Below the pieces are notes generated by a model. That model saw only the letters and a list, made by a program, of their open reading frames with translations, was not told the DNA's origin and did no database searches. This document shows positions 1-8,013 of a stretch of 64,000 bases of DNA, piece after piece (position 1 is the stretch's first letter; each line of letters begins with the position of its first letter). The position numbers and the translations under genes were made by a program. This stretch comes from an uncultured Clostridia bacterium. GTDB taxonomy: Bacteria > Bacillota > Clostridia > Lachnospirales > Anaerotignaceae. The stretch spans positions 35,626 through 99,625 of the forward strand of contig CAJUJJ010000007.1 of the NCBI GenBank assembly GCA_910586765.1, given 5' to 3'.

Positions 1-19
1 CAATTTTCAAAAGTGTGCT

Positions 20-727
20 TTATTTTGATGTAATTCTTCTCCAAACTTCTTCATAGGCTTCTTCTACACCGCCCAAATCTCTACGAAATCTATCTTTATC
101 TAATTTTTGTTTTGTATTTGCGTCCCAAAGGCGACAGGTATCAGGAGAAACCTCATCAGCAAGTATTATTTTATCACCATATTTACCAAATTCTATTTTA
201 AAATCTACTAATATAATATCTCTTTCTATAAAGAATTTTTTCATCAATTCATTTATTTTTAATGCACTTTCAGAAATTGTTTTCAATTCTTGTTCTGTCG
301 CAATACCAATGGCTGTAATTTGCATATCATTAATCATAGGGTCACCTAGAGCGTCATTTTTATAAGAAAACTCTAATACAGCATTTTTTAATGATGTGCC
401 TTCCTCTACCCCAAACTTTTTAGAAAAGCTCCCTGCTGCAATATTTCTTACAATAACCTCTAATGGTACAATTTTTACTTTTTTTACAAGTGTTTCTCTA
501 TCACTAATTTCTTTTACAAAATGATTTTCAACACCATTTTCTGCTAAATATTGAAATACAATATTTGTCATTTTATTATTGATAACACCTTTTCCTGCAA
601 TAGAACCCTTTTTTAATCCATTAAATGCAGTTGCATCGTCTTTGTAATCTACAATATACAAATTTTCATCTTCTGTTTTGTACACTTTTTTTGCTTTTCC
701 TTCATAAAGCATTTCTAATTTTTTCAT
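20..727 (-). CDS. purC: SAICAR synthetase (phosphoribosylaminoimidazole-succinocarboxamide synthase)
   Basis: Cytosolic purine biosynthesis enzyme that joins CAIR and aspartate with ATP to give SAICAR. The 235-residue length is normal for bacterial PurC. Family signatures are visible: the N-terminal EGKAKKVY nucleotide-binding stretch, PLEVIVRN in the middle, and DEVSPDTCRLWD towards the C-terminus. The ATG at 727 has a good ribosome site (GGGGAG). No other pur gene is in view; it lies 77 nt downstream of cobC on the same strand with no clear terminator between, so readthrough from the cob operon is possible. Confidence 0.96.
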   Translation of the reverse strand: MKKLEMLYEGKAKKVYKTEDENLYIVDYKDDATAFNGLKKGSIAGKGVINNKMTNIVFQYLAENGVENHFVKEISDRETLVKKVKIVPLEVIVRNIAAGSFSKKFGVEEGTSLKNAVLEFSYKNDALGDPMINDMQITAIGIATEQELKTISESALKINELMKKFFIERDIILVDFKIEFGKYGDKIILADEVSPDTCRLWDANTKQKLDKDRFRRDLGGVEEAYEEVWRRITSK

Positions 728-804
728 ACCATTCTCCCCTTTGCAGTTATATTACAAAATTTTCTATTTTATACTACCACAACAAAAAAAGAACCGCAAT
801 ACTT

Positions 805-1410
805 TCAAAAATTCTTTACAGGGCAATTTATTTTTTCTATTGTAATATGTCCTTTTGTCACAGACACAAGAGAATAGGTTTCTTGCTCTAAAAAGAACTT
901 CCAAAAACCATCATATCCTGCTCCTGTTAAAACACAAAGCATAGCACTCATAACACCATTGTGTGTCACTAAAAGCACCGTTTCATTTTCTTCTGTTTCT
1001 TTTATTACTTGTTCTAACGCTTTTCTAATTCTTTCATAAAATGTAAAAAATGCTTCTCCCTCAGGAATACAAAAATTTTTCCAATCCTTTCCCCACTGTT
1101 CAAAGGCTTCTGGATATTCCTTTTGTAATACTTTATAATGTTTTCCTTCCCAAAGTCCAAAATTTAATTCTCTGAACTCTTTTCTTTTATCTAAAACAAT
1201 ATTCTTTCCTTTTGTAATAATTTCTGCTGTTTCTACAGAACGTTTTAAATCACTTGTAATTACTTTATCACATATTACATTTTTAAAAAATCCATATAAT
1301 GTTTGTGCTTGTTTTATTCCTACTTCGTTAATAGGGCAATCTGTCCAGCCGTAATATAATTTTTCTTTATTCATATCTGTTTGTCCATGACGCACTAAAT
1401 ATAATTTCAT
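805..1410 (-). CDS. cobC: Alpha-ribazole phosphatase / histidine phosphatase
   Basis: Histidine phosphatase-fold protein of 201 residues with the RHG catalytic motif at residues 7-9 (LVRHGQT) and a second conserved His in the C-terminal LLVTHNG. Within a cobT-cobU-cobS operon the best reading is CobC, which dephosphorylates alpha-ribazole-5'-phosphate in cobalamin nucleotide-loop assembly. Its ATG overlaps the cobS stop by 4 nt, implying translational coupling. Sequence alone cannot separate CobC from other phosphoglycerate-mutase-like phosphatases; context carries the call. Confidence 0.85.
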   Translation of the reverse strand: MKLYLVRHGQTDMNKEKLYYGWTDCPINEVGIKQAQTLYGFFKNVICDKVITSDLKRSVETAEIITKGKNIVLDKRKEFRELNFGLWEGKHYKVLQKEYPEAFEQWGKDWKNFCIPEGEAFFTFYERIRKALEQVIKETEENETVLLVTHNGVMSAMLCVLTGAGYDGFWKFFLEQETYSLVSVTKGHITIEKINCPVKNF

Positions 1411-2165
1411 ATTATTCCCCCTTGTAAAGTCATTACTGCTAAAAATACAATTTCTGAAAATTCATAACCTGCTCCTAATGTATCTCCTGTCATACCTCCA
1501 ATTTTATGCTGACAATATTCTCTAAAAAGAAAACCAAAAAGTAATACTGTCAATATAGGCAAAATACTTTTCATTCTTAGAAATCCTGCTAAAAGTGCTA
1601 TTCCTATTAAAACTGATGTTATCATATATTTTGTATATTTTTTTGTTAAATATAAACTACCTAAGCCAGACTGCTCTTTAGCATAATTACTTTTCATTAG
1701 TATAGGTGTTGCCATTTTTCCTGCTACTGGTGCAAGCAATACTGCTAAATATCCATCACTTTCTGCCATTGATACCAAAAATACTATTTTTAATATAATA
1801 TCAAACAGTAATGCTAATGCTCCATTTGTGCCTACTCTACTATCTTTCATAATTTCAAGCATTTTTTCTTTTTTTCTTGCAGAGAAAAAACCATCACAAG
1901 TATCTGCTAAACCATCTAAATGAAATCCTCCTGTTACTATCGTTTCAGAAAGTACTGCAAAAACTGCCCCTATGAAAGGCATTTTGAAAAAAAATACCAT
2001 TGCTCCATAACAAACATAGTCAATTAGTCCTACCAAAAGTCCTATTAGTGTATAAAATAAAATTCCTTTTGAAAATTCTTGTTGAGGTAATATTTTATTT
2101 GAAGTAGGTACTGGTAATATTGTTAAAAAGCTAACTGTACTCCAAAATAATTGCAATGTTATCAC
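1407..2165 (-). CDS. cobS: Adenosylcobinamide-GDP ribazoletransferase (cobalamin synthase)
   Basis: Integral membrane enzyme that joins adenosylcobinamide-GDP and alpha-ribazole(-phosphate) to finish the cobalamin lower ligand. The 252 residues are largely hydrophobic with several membrane spans, and carry the acidic CobS signature HLDGLADTCDGFF near residues 82-94. Overlaps cobU upstream and cobC downstream by 4 nt each, so it is the third gene of a coupled operon. Confidence 0.94.
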   Translation of the reverse strand: MITLQLFWSTVSFLTILPVPTSNKILPQQEFSKGILFYTLIGLLVGLIDYVCYGAMVFFFKMPFIGAVFAVLSETIVTGGFHLDGLADTCDGFFSARKKEKMLEIMKDSRVGTNGALALLFDIILKIVFLVSMAESDGYLAVLLAPVAGKMATPILMKSNYAKEQSGLGSLYLTKKYTKYMITSVLIGIALLAGFLRMKSILPILTVLLFGFLFREYCQHKIGGMTGDTLGAGYEFSEIVFLAVMTLQGGII

Positions 2166-2710
2166 CCCTTTATTTTCATAGGAATACCAGATACTACAAA
2201 ATATACTTCATTTGCTTTTTGTGCTAATATCTGATTGACATTTCCCATCATATCCCTAAAATATCTACTCAGTTTATCCATTGGAACAATTCCTAATCCT
2301 ATTTCCCCTGTTACAATAATTATTTCACTTTTTGACGCACTACAAATTTCTGCTATTTCTTTTAACTCCAATAATATTTTATTTTCTAGTTTCATAAAAT
2401 CCATTTTCTCAACATCATCTGCTTCACTATATTCAAATATCAAATTTGTTAAAAGTAATGTAATACAATCCAATAATATACAACAATATTTATTTTCTGC
2501 ATTTTTTATCTTTTCTGCTAAATTGATATAACTTTCTAGCGTATCCCAATATTCTGGCCGACGTTGTTTATGCTTCAAAATGCGATGCTCCATTTCTTCA
2601 TCAGTTACTTTTGCTGTAGCAATATAAAGTACATTTCCATTTACTTTTTTTGCTAAATCTTCTGCAAAAGCACTTTTTCCACTTCTGTCGCCTCCTGTTA
2701 CTAATATCAT
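2162..2710 (-). CDS. cobU: Adenosylcobinamide kinase / adenosylcobinamide-phosphate guanylyltransferase
   Basis: Bifunctional cytosolic enzyme that phosphorylates adenosylcobinamide and transfers GMP to it. The P-loop GGDRSGKS sits at residues 6-13, and the family signatures YIATAK and the HKQRRP segment follow; 182 residues is the standard CobU length. Four-nt overlaps with cobT and cobS place it second in the nucleotide-loop operon. Confidence 0.95.
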   Translation of the reverse strand: MILVTGGDRSGKSAFAEDLAKKVNGNVLYIATAKVTDEEMEHRILKHKQRRPEYWDTLESYINLAEKIKNAENKYCCILLDCITLLLTNLIFEYSEADDVEKMDFMKLENKILLELKEIAEICSASKSEIIIVTGEIGLGIVPMDKLSRYFRDMMGNVNQILAQKANEVYFVVSGIPMKIKG

Positions 2711-3792
2711 ATTGTTTTATCCTCTCTAATATCTATGTAATTTGATTTGTCTACATTCCCCTGTTCAAATGTTGCCATTTCTGCCATAATTTTTGTTGCT
2801 GCTTCTGCTAAATACATTGTAAAAGGGCAACCTGTGCCTTCTCCCAATCTCATCTCTAGTTGAAAATAAGGACGTAAACCAATTTGTTTTGCTGCAATGT
2901 GATATGCAGGTTCTGCTGACTGATGAGAAGCTAATAAATATTGTTTTACCAAAGGCTGACATACACACGCTGCTAATGCTGCACTAATGGATATTACACC
3001 ATCTACTATAATAGGTATTCTATAATAAGCTGCACCTAAAAAACAACCCATAAGTCCTGCAATATCAAATCCGCCTATTTTTTGTACTACTTCAAAAGCA
3101 TTTTTTTTATCCATAGTATGATGTAATTGTAATATTCTTTTTAAAACTTCTTTTTTCTTTTGAAATAATTCTTCTGTTAGTCCTGCCCCTTTTCCTGTTG
3201 CTTCTTCTACATTACAGCCTGTTAATGCTATAATCACAGATGTTGCCGTTGTAGTATTGCTAATTCCCATTTCTCCTGTTCCTAATATAGTATAACCTTG
3301 TTGTTTTAGTTGTTTTACCAATTCAAAACCTGTATAAATTGCTTTTTCCATTTCTTGCTTTGTCATAGCTTCTTCTTTTGCACTATTTTTTGTACCATAA
3401 TTAATTTTTTTATAAATAAGTTGTTTATGTATTACATTGCCGTTAATTCCGATATCTACAATTTTTAAATCTATATTTAATTGTCTTGATAATATAGAAA
3501 TTCCTGTCATTCCCTCCAACATATTATACGTTTGTACTGCTGTTACTTCTTGTGGTGCTGTGCTAACACCTTCCTCATAAACTCCATTATCTGCACACAT
3601 CACTATAATTGCTTTTTTATCCAATTTATTTTGTATGCTTCCTGTAATTCCAGAAATTGTAATTGCTAATTCTTCTAATCTTCCTAAACTGCCAATAGGC
3701 TTTATTAAATTATCTTGATATTGTTTTGCCTCTTTCATTGTCTTTTCAAAAAGAGGTTGTATGTCATTTATCATTTGCTGTATATTTTCCAT
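2707..3792 (-). CDS. cobT: Nicotinate-nucleotide-dimethylbenzimidazole phosphoribosyltransferase
   Basis: Makes alpha-ribazole phosphate from a lower-ligand base and nicotinate mononucleotide. Family features include KPIGSLGRLE near the N-terminus, the CADNGV segment, GTGEMGISNTT, and the C-terminal RLGEGTGC that contains the catalytic Glu. I place the start at the ATG at 3792, which has AAGGTGG nine nt upstream, rather than an in-frame GTG at 3804 that lies inside that ribosome site. First gene of the cobT-U-S-C operon. Only about 60 nt separate it from an upstream terminator, so there is no room for a cobalamin riboswitch. Confidence 0.95.
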   Translation of the reverse strand: MENIQQMINDIQPLFEKTMKEAKQYQDNLIKPIGSLGRLEELAITISGITGSIQNKLDKKAIIVMCADNGVYEEGVSTAPQEVTAVQTYNMLEGMTGISILSRQLNIDLKIVDIGINGNVIHKQLIYKKINYGTKNSAKEEAMTKQEMEKAIYTGFELVKQLKQQGYTILGTGEMGISNTTTATSVIIALTGCNVEEATGKGAGLTEELFQKKKEVLKRILQLHHTMDKKNAFEVVQKIGGFDIAGLMGCFLGAAYYRIPIIVDGVISISAALAACVCQPLVKQYLLASHQSAEPAYHIAAKQIGLRPYFQLEMRLGEGTGCPFTMYLAEAATKIMAEMATFEQGNVDKSNYIDIREDKTI

Positions 3793-3852
3793 ATATATGC
3801 CCACCTTTTCAAAATACTTATATTTATATAATAAATCAATTTAAAAACAAAT

Positions 3853-3897
3853 AAAAGCCCCTTATTGTACCAATAGGGCATAATAAGGAGCTTTTTT
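3853..3897 (-). terminator. Intrinsic terminator after the DUF1540 gene
   Basis: Hairpin with arms around AGCTCCTTATT and AATAAGGGGCT (one mismatch) and T-rich DNA after it on the minus strand; a T6 run on the plus side means it could also act in the other direction. It insulates the cobT operon from the small gene upstream. Confidence 0.75.
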
Positions 3898-3904
3898 AAT
3901 GAAA

Positions 3905-4066
3905 TTATTTCAATACGAAAGATTGACAGTCAGTACATTGATCCATTGTTGGATTTGTTTCATGAGTACCTACTTGGATACTTTTTAAAGAACAGTAATC
4001 TTTTGAACCACAGTGGTATTTACAATTTGTTACACTACATCTAATACATTCGTTTGCAGTTTGCAT
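3905..4066 (-). CDS. DUF1540 small cysteine-rich protein
   Basis: A 53-residue ORF with eight cysteines: paired CIRC, CKYHC, a YC, and the terminal CTDC. The order (C-x2-C, then C-x3-C with a His, then C, then T-x-C-x2-C-x-S-F) matches the DUF1540 pattern of small clostridial metal-binding proteins. The ribosome site AGGAGG lies seven nt before the ATG at 4066, and a terminator follows, so it is a one-gene unit. Function unknown; several DUF1540 proteins are sporulation-associated, which is family knowledge and not visible here. It sits between cobT and an oppositely directed hydrolase gene. Confidence 0.85.
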   Translation of the reverse strand: MQTANECIRCSVTNCKYHCGSKDYCSLKSIQVGTHETNPTMDQCTDCQSFVLK

Positions 4067-4219
4067 AATGAATTCCTCCTAAAAATATAAATCATATTTG
4101 TTACAAAAATAGTATGACCAAAAATAAAAAATATATAAATATTTTTCTTTTCAAACGCTGGTAAAATCTGTTATACTAATATTGCATTTATCATAACAAC
4201 AAAAATAAGGAGAATTTTT

Positions 4220-4771
4220 ATGCGAATTAAAAAAGAAAATACAATGTGTATTGTCATTGACGATCAAGAAAAACTTATCCCCAGTATTTTAGAAAAAGAG
4301 CAGCTTTTAGAAAATACTAAAAAACTTTGTACTGGCTTATTAGCACTAAACGTTCCTTGCATTGTAACAGAACATTATAGAAAAGGATTAGGTGAAACAG
4401 TACCTATGTTAAAAGAAGCATTAAAAATACCAGAAAAAACAAAAGCATATGATAAAATTACATTCAGTGCCTATGAAAATGAAGAAATTAAAAATTTTAT
4501 TGCACATTCTGGCAAAAAAAATATTATTATATGTGGTACAGAAGCACACATCTGTGTATTACAGACAACGATTGATTTACAAAATGCTGGTTATCAAGTG
4601 ATATTAGTAGAAGATTGTATCGGTTCTCGTACACAAATTAATAAAGATGGTGCTGTAAAAAGAGCAATGCAAGAAGGTGCTATTATAAGCACATATGAAG
4701 CAATATTATTTGAATTAGTAAGAGTAGCTGGAACACCTGAATTTAAACAAATATTAAATATTATAAAATAA
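4220..4771 (+). CDS. Isochorismatase-family cysteine hydrolase
   Basis: 183-residue hydrolase of the isochorismatase/nicotinamidase superfamily. The expected Asp-Lys-Cys triad is present as D14 (VIDDQ), K79 (DKITFSAY) and C112 (CGTEAHICV). It most resembles the YcaC-like subgroup of unknown substrate; nicotinamidase metal-site histidines are not evident. ATG at 4220 has GGAG seven nt upstream. Monocistronic and divergent from the DUF1540 gene; its terminator is shared with mrp coming from the other side. Confidence 0.85.
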   Translation: MRIKKENTMCIVIDDQEKLIPSILEKEQLLENTKKLCTGLLALNVPCIVTEHYRKGLGETVPMLKEALKIPEKTKAYDKITFSAYENEEIKNFIAHSGKKNIIICGTEAHICVLQTTIDLQNAGYQVILVEDCIGSRTQINKDGAVKRAMQEGAIISTYEAILFELVRVAGTPEFKQILNIIK

Positions 4772-4773
4772 TT

Positions 4774-4826
4774 TAAAAAAGAGAGTATTTTTATTATTTA
4801 TATGAAATACTCTCTTTTGTTTTTAT
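4774..4826. terminator. Bidirectional terminator between hydrolase and mrp
   Basis: Strong hairpin AAAAGAGAGTATTT / AAATACTCTCTTTT with a T run on the plus side and A/T-rich sequence on the other, placed between two convergent genes. Confidence 0.85.
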
Positions 4827-4830
4827 ATTA

Positions 4831-5664
4831 TTATAATTCTATTTTTTGAATTAACTTTTCTATTGCCTCATCTAAAAATGAAACATCTTTTTGTTCTATA
4901 TTTCCAGCATCACAAAGTGCTGCAATATCTGGTTGTATTGGGAGTTGTGCCAACACATCAATATTCATTTCGTCAGCAACTTGTTGCAATTTACTCTCTC
5001 CAAAAGGATATAACTTTTTACCACAATCATCACAAACCATATAGCTCATATTTTCAATAATACCACAAACCGGAATAGACATTTTTTCTGCCATATGATA
5101 AGATTTTTTTACAATCAATGAAACCAAATCTTGAGGTGTGGTTATAATGACTACACCATCTACAGGAATACTCTGGAATACTGTTAAAGGAACGTCACCT
5201 GTACCTGGAGGCATATCAATAAGCAAAACATCTAAATCCCCCCAAGCTACATCAGTCCAAAACTGTTTTACAGCATTACCAATTACAGGGCCTCTCCATA
5301 CTACTGGAGCATCTTCTTCCTCTAATATTAAATTTGTAGACATAATAGAAATACCAGTTTGTGTATTTACTACATCAATACCATTCCCATTTCCTACTGC
5401 TTTTTGATGTACACCAAAAGCCTTTGGTATAGAAGGACCTGTAATATCTCCATCTAATATTCCTACACGATACCCTTTTTTACGGAGTGCTACTGCAATA
5501 CAAGATGTCATGGAAGATTTTCCAACACCGCCTTTTCCACTCATAATACTAATTACTTTTTTGATATGACTTTGTGAATTTGGCATCTCCATAAAATTTG
5601 CTTTTCTTTCTGCACAGTCACTCTTACAGCTAGCACATTGTGACTTGTCACAGTTGTTACTCAT
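4831..5664 (-). CDS. Mrp/NBP35-family Fe-S cluster carrier ATPase
   Basis: P-loop ATPase of the Mrp/ApbC family that carries Fe-S clusters to apoproteins in the cytosol. The deviant Walker A is GKGGVGKS; a CDDC pair near the C-terminus matches the cluster-binding CxxC, and four clustered cysteines near the N-terminus (C-x4-C-x2-C-x3-C) resemble the NBP35-type N-terminal cluster. I favour the ATG at 5664, which has GGAG nine nt upstream, over in-frame ATGs up to 5685 that overlap the previous gene by 4 nt and lack a well-spaced ribosome site. It follows the SLH/CAP gene, probably cotranscribed. Confidence 0.9.
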   Translation of the reverse strand: MSNNCDKSQCASCKSDCAERKANFMEMPNSQSHIKKVISIMSGKGGVGKSSMTSCIAVALRKKGYRVGILDGDITGPSIPKAFGVHQKAVGNGNGIDVVNTQTGISIMSTNLILEEEDAPVVWRGPVIGNAVKQFWTDVAWGDLDVLLIDMPPGTGDVPLTVFQSIPVDGVVIITTPQDLVSLIVKKSYHMAEKMSIPVCGIIENMSYMVCDDCGKKLYPFGESKLQQVADEMNIDVLAQLPIQPDIAALCDAGNIEQKDVSFLDEAIEKLIQKIEL

Positions 5665-5681
5665 TTTTTCCATCTCCATTC

Positions 5682-7415
5682 TCATTCTTTCGCTGGTGCA
5701 AATAAATCTAATGTAACATAAATTGTAAAATTAGAATCAAACGCTGCTAAACCATAATGTGTTAATTCTGGATTTAATAAATTCGTTCTTGTACCTGCTT
5801 CCATCATAAGCTGATGATAAGTATTAATTGCATCTTCGCCTTCTATTTTTACAACGCTTTCTCCTGCCATAGTGTATTTTACACCCCCTGCAGTCATTCT
5901 GTCAAATGGATTTTCGCCTTTTTGATTGGTATAACCAACATAATTATTTTTGCTCATATCCCAGCTATGATAATATGCAACATTGGCTGCGGTGTCATCA
6001 CTTGTTAATACAGCAGCTCCTTCTTGCACACGAGCACTATTTATAATATCAATCAATTCTGTTTTAAAGTTATCTAAAAACTGTTGAGAATAACGTAACT
6101 GTAACTGTTGTTTATAATCAGAAGTACGAATTAAAATACCTTCTGCTTTATAGTCTTTATTTAACAGTACAAACGTATCTTTTCCTTCATCTTGCAATTC
6201 TGCTCTAAAATTTTTTAAATCTAAATACCTCACATTTGTAATGTCATTTGCGTCCATTTTTCCTGTAACACCTTTATATTGAAATGTCATATCATTTGTA
6301 AAAATTTCTGCTATTTTATTGTCTTTTATAGAAACCATAAAAAAATGTTTATAATTATTTATATAGACATATCTTTCCAATGAATAACTATTCTGGTCAA
6401 TACGGCTAGGCTCTCCCCAATCCGATTTTAATTTTGAAACGGTTTGTCCAATCGAAATTGTTTTCCCATCTATTACAATACCATCTGACTGATTTTGTGA
6501 TGTTGTATTTGTTTTTGTATCTTGTTTTGGTTGTTCCGTTTTAGCTGACTGTTCTGTTGGTTGTTCTGTTTTAGCTGGCTGTTCTGTTGGTGTAGTTTCT
6601 GTTGGTTGCTCTACTTTAGCTGGCTGTTCCGTTGGTGTGGTTTCTGTTGGTTGTTCTGTTTTAGCTGGCTGTTCCGTTGGTGTAGTTTCCGTTGGTTGCT
6701 CTACTTTAGCTGGCTGCTCTGTTGGTGTGGTTTCTGTTGGTTGCTCTACTTTAACTAGCTGCTCTGTTGGTATAGCTTCTGTTGACTGTTCTGTTTTTTG
6801 TGCATCACTTGGCATTGTACTCTCATAAATTGCTGTAAATGCTACAACAGCTTCCTCTACAGTGACATCTTTAAAAGGAGAAAAATATCCTTCAAATCCA
6901 TTCATAATACCAGCCATTTGTATTTTTTTAATATAAGGTAAAACACTTTTATCCAACTGGTTAATATCTTTAAATTCAATTTCTGTATTCTTTTCTTTTA
7001 ATTCTATATTACTTTTTTCTAATGTTTTTACGAGTACGATTGCCATTTGTTCCCTTGTAATAGGGCTATCTGGTTCAAAAATATGTTCCTGTTTTCCACT
7101 TATAATTCCCATAGCATAAGCAAAAACAATTTCTGGCTGATTTGTATCCCAAAAAGGATTATGTATATTATCAATATTAATTCTTTCTTTTGTTACTTTT
7201 TGATAAAACTGTATCGCCATTTTTGTAAATTCTTGTCGTGTCATATTTTCTGTTCCATGTGAAAGCAATTCTTCTGGTATTAATTCAAGCTGATAAGCCT
7301 TTTCCATACTGGAAACTGCCCAATCACTTGCTTTTATTTGTGTTGCTGCAAAGGCAGTTGTTGTCATAGAAACAGTCAATGCTGTTGCTACACTCATTTT
7401 AAAAAACCATTTCAT
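5682..7415 (-). CDS. Cell-surface protein: SLH domains, Pro/Thr/Glu repeat linker, CAP domain
   Basis: 577-residue exported protein. Residues 1-24 are a signal peptide ending AFA. Residues about 28-205 hold three SLH-like modules (FxPDxPITREQMA and related), which anchor proteins to secondary wall polymers. Residues 207-297 are a low-complexity linker of 15-residue repeats. A CAP-associated domain follows (about 313-440) and a CAP/SCP domain (about 450-575) with a conserved His in YYHSWDMS. CAP proteins have varied extracellular roles, so function is unknown. The ATG at 7415 has a GGAAAGG site. Likely cotranscribed with the unrelated mrp. Confidence 0.88.
   Translation of the reverse strand: MKWFFKMSVATALTVSMTTTAFAATQIKASDWAVSSMEKAYQLELIPEELLSHGTENMTRQEFTKMAIQFYQKVTKERINIDNIHNPFWDTNQPEIVFAYAMGIISGKQEHIFEPDSPITREQMAIVLVKTLEKSNIELKEKNTEIEFKDINQLDKSVLPYIKKIQMAGIMNGFEGYFSPFKDVTVEEAVVAFTAIYESTMPSDAQKTEQSTEAIPTEQLVKVEQPTETTPTEQPAKVEQPTETTPTEQPAKTEQPTETTPTEQPAKVEQPTETTPTEQPAKTEQPTEQSAKTEQPKQDTKTNTTSQNQSDGIVIDGKTISIGQTVSKLKSDWGEPSRIDQNSYSLERYVYINNYKHFFMVSIKDNKIAEIFTNDMTFQYKGVTGKMDANDITNVRYLDLKNFRAELQDEGKDTFVLLNKDYKAEGILIRTSDYKQQLQLRYSQQFLDNFKTELIDIINSARVQEGAAVLTSDDTAANVAYYHSWDMSKNNYVGYTNQKGENPFDRMTAGGVKYTMAGESVVKIEGEDAINTYHQLMMEAGTRTNLLNPELTHYGLAAFDSNFTIYVTLDLFAPAKE
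6525..6797 (-). repeat. 45-bp in-frame tandem repeats in the SLH/CAP linker
   Basis: About five to six copies of a 45-bp unit coding for EQPTETTPTEQPAK(V/T), with a truncated copy (EQPTEQSAK) at the downstream end and a degenerate one (STEAIPTEQLVK) at the upstream end. Length is likely variable between strains by slippage; the frame is preserved because the unit is a multiple of three. Confidence 0.92.
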
Positions 7416-7480
7416 ACAACCTTTCCTTTCTTTTAAATTTTTATTGCTACTTATTACAAAAGTATGTACAATTTATGAAT

Positions 7481-7508
7481 AGTATACCATATTTTATAAA
7501 TTTTTCAA
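7481..7508 (-). promoter_or_regulatory. SigA-type promoter for the SLH/CAP gene
   Basis: Minus-strand TTGAAA (7503-7508), 16-nt spacer, TATACT (7481-7486), about 65 nt upstream of the start codon. Confidence 0.6.
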
Positions 7509-7621
7509 TACATATATTTTAAAAAACTTCTTAATTCTTTTTATTTTCATAAGCAGTATTGTTAAAAAATTTTGTAAAAATTATGTTACAATTTTTATAA
7601 AAATCATATTAAATATGATAC

Positions 7622-7656
7622 AGAAAGGCTGCCGATAATACCGACAGCCCTACTTT
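7622..7656 (-). terminator. Terminator of the hprK-to-crh operon
   Basis: GC-rich hairpin for this genome: GGCTG-TCGG, short loop, and TCGG-CAGCC with one wobble pair, followed by TTTCTG on the minus strand. The closest gene end is the crh-like gene at 7771. Confidence 0.65.
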
Positions 7657-7770
7657 GTTTTTTATTGTTATTATCAAATTTTGTATACTATTTTTTATGT
7701 GTTTTATTTTTTGTACTTTACATTATTATAGATATTATTTGCAGCTTATAAAAAATATAATTCCTAAAGA

Positions 7771-8013
7771 TTAAGCTAAAACACCTGCTAATTCATTTAC
7801 AGCTTGTTCTGCATCGCTTCCTTCTGCTGTAATCACTGCTAATTTTCCTTCTATCATGCCTAAGGCAATCGTTCCCATAATACTTTTTGCATTAATTTTT
7901 TTGTCATCAATCATTACTTGTATTCTACAATCATATTTACTTGCTGTTTGTACAAAAAAAGCTGCTTGTCTTGCATCTAAGGAACTGTTAATAACTACCT
8001 TTTTTTCTGCCAC
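7771..8013 (-). CDS. Crh-like HPr paralogue lacking the catalytic histidine
   Basis: 80-residue HPr-fold protein. The usual GLHARPA active site reads SLDARQA: the phospho-accepting His is Asp13 and the following Pro is Gln16, while Arg15 is kept. The regulatory serine is intact at Ser44 in AKSIMG, matching HPr Ser46. This is the Crh arrangement (in B. subtilis Crh the His is Gln): unable to take part in PTS phosphotransfer, but able to be phosphorylated by HPr kinase and act as a CcpA corepressor. hprK is in the same gene run and whiA overlaps it by 19 nt, as in the yvcJKL-crh locus. GTG start with AAGGTG upstream. Confidence 0.88.
   Translation of the reverse strand: MAEKKVVINSSLDARQAAFFVQTASKYDCRIQVMIDDKKINAKSIMGTIALGMIEGKLAVITAEGSDAEQAVNELAGVLA

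Larger units (their letters stand above)
7416..7770. other. 355-bp intergenic region
   Basis: No coding capacity I can support. It holds the SLH/CAP promoter near 7481-7508 and the terminator of the crh-like operon near 7622-7656; the rest is A/T-rich with no recognised structure. Confidence 0.7.

Noticed and set aside
625..891. 88-residue plus-strand frame across the purC start and cobC end
   Set aside because: Shadow frame with low-complexity Phe/Leu/Ile content and no Shine-Dalgarno site.
6525..6797. Regular repeats considered as a CRISPR array
   Set aside because: Units are contiguous with no spacers, and lie in frame within a secreted protein gene.
6561..6828. Two plus-strand frames over the SLH/CAP linker
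   Set aside because: They are complements of the 45-bp coding repeat array; cysteine- and tryptophan-rich products and no ribosome site.
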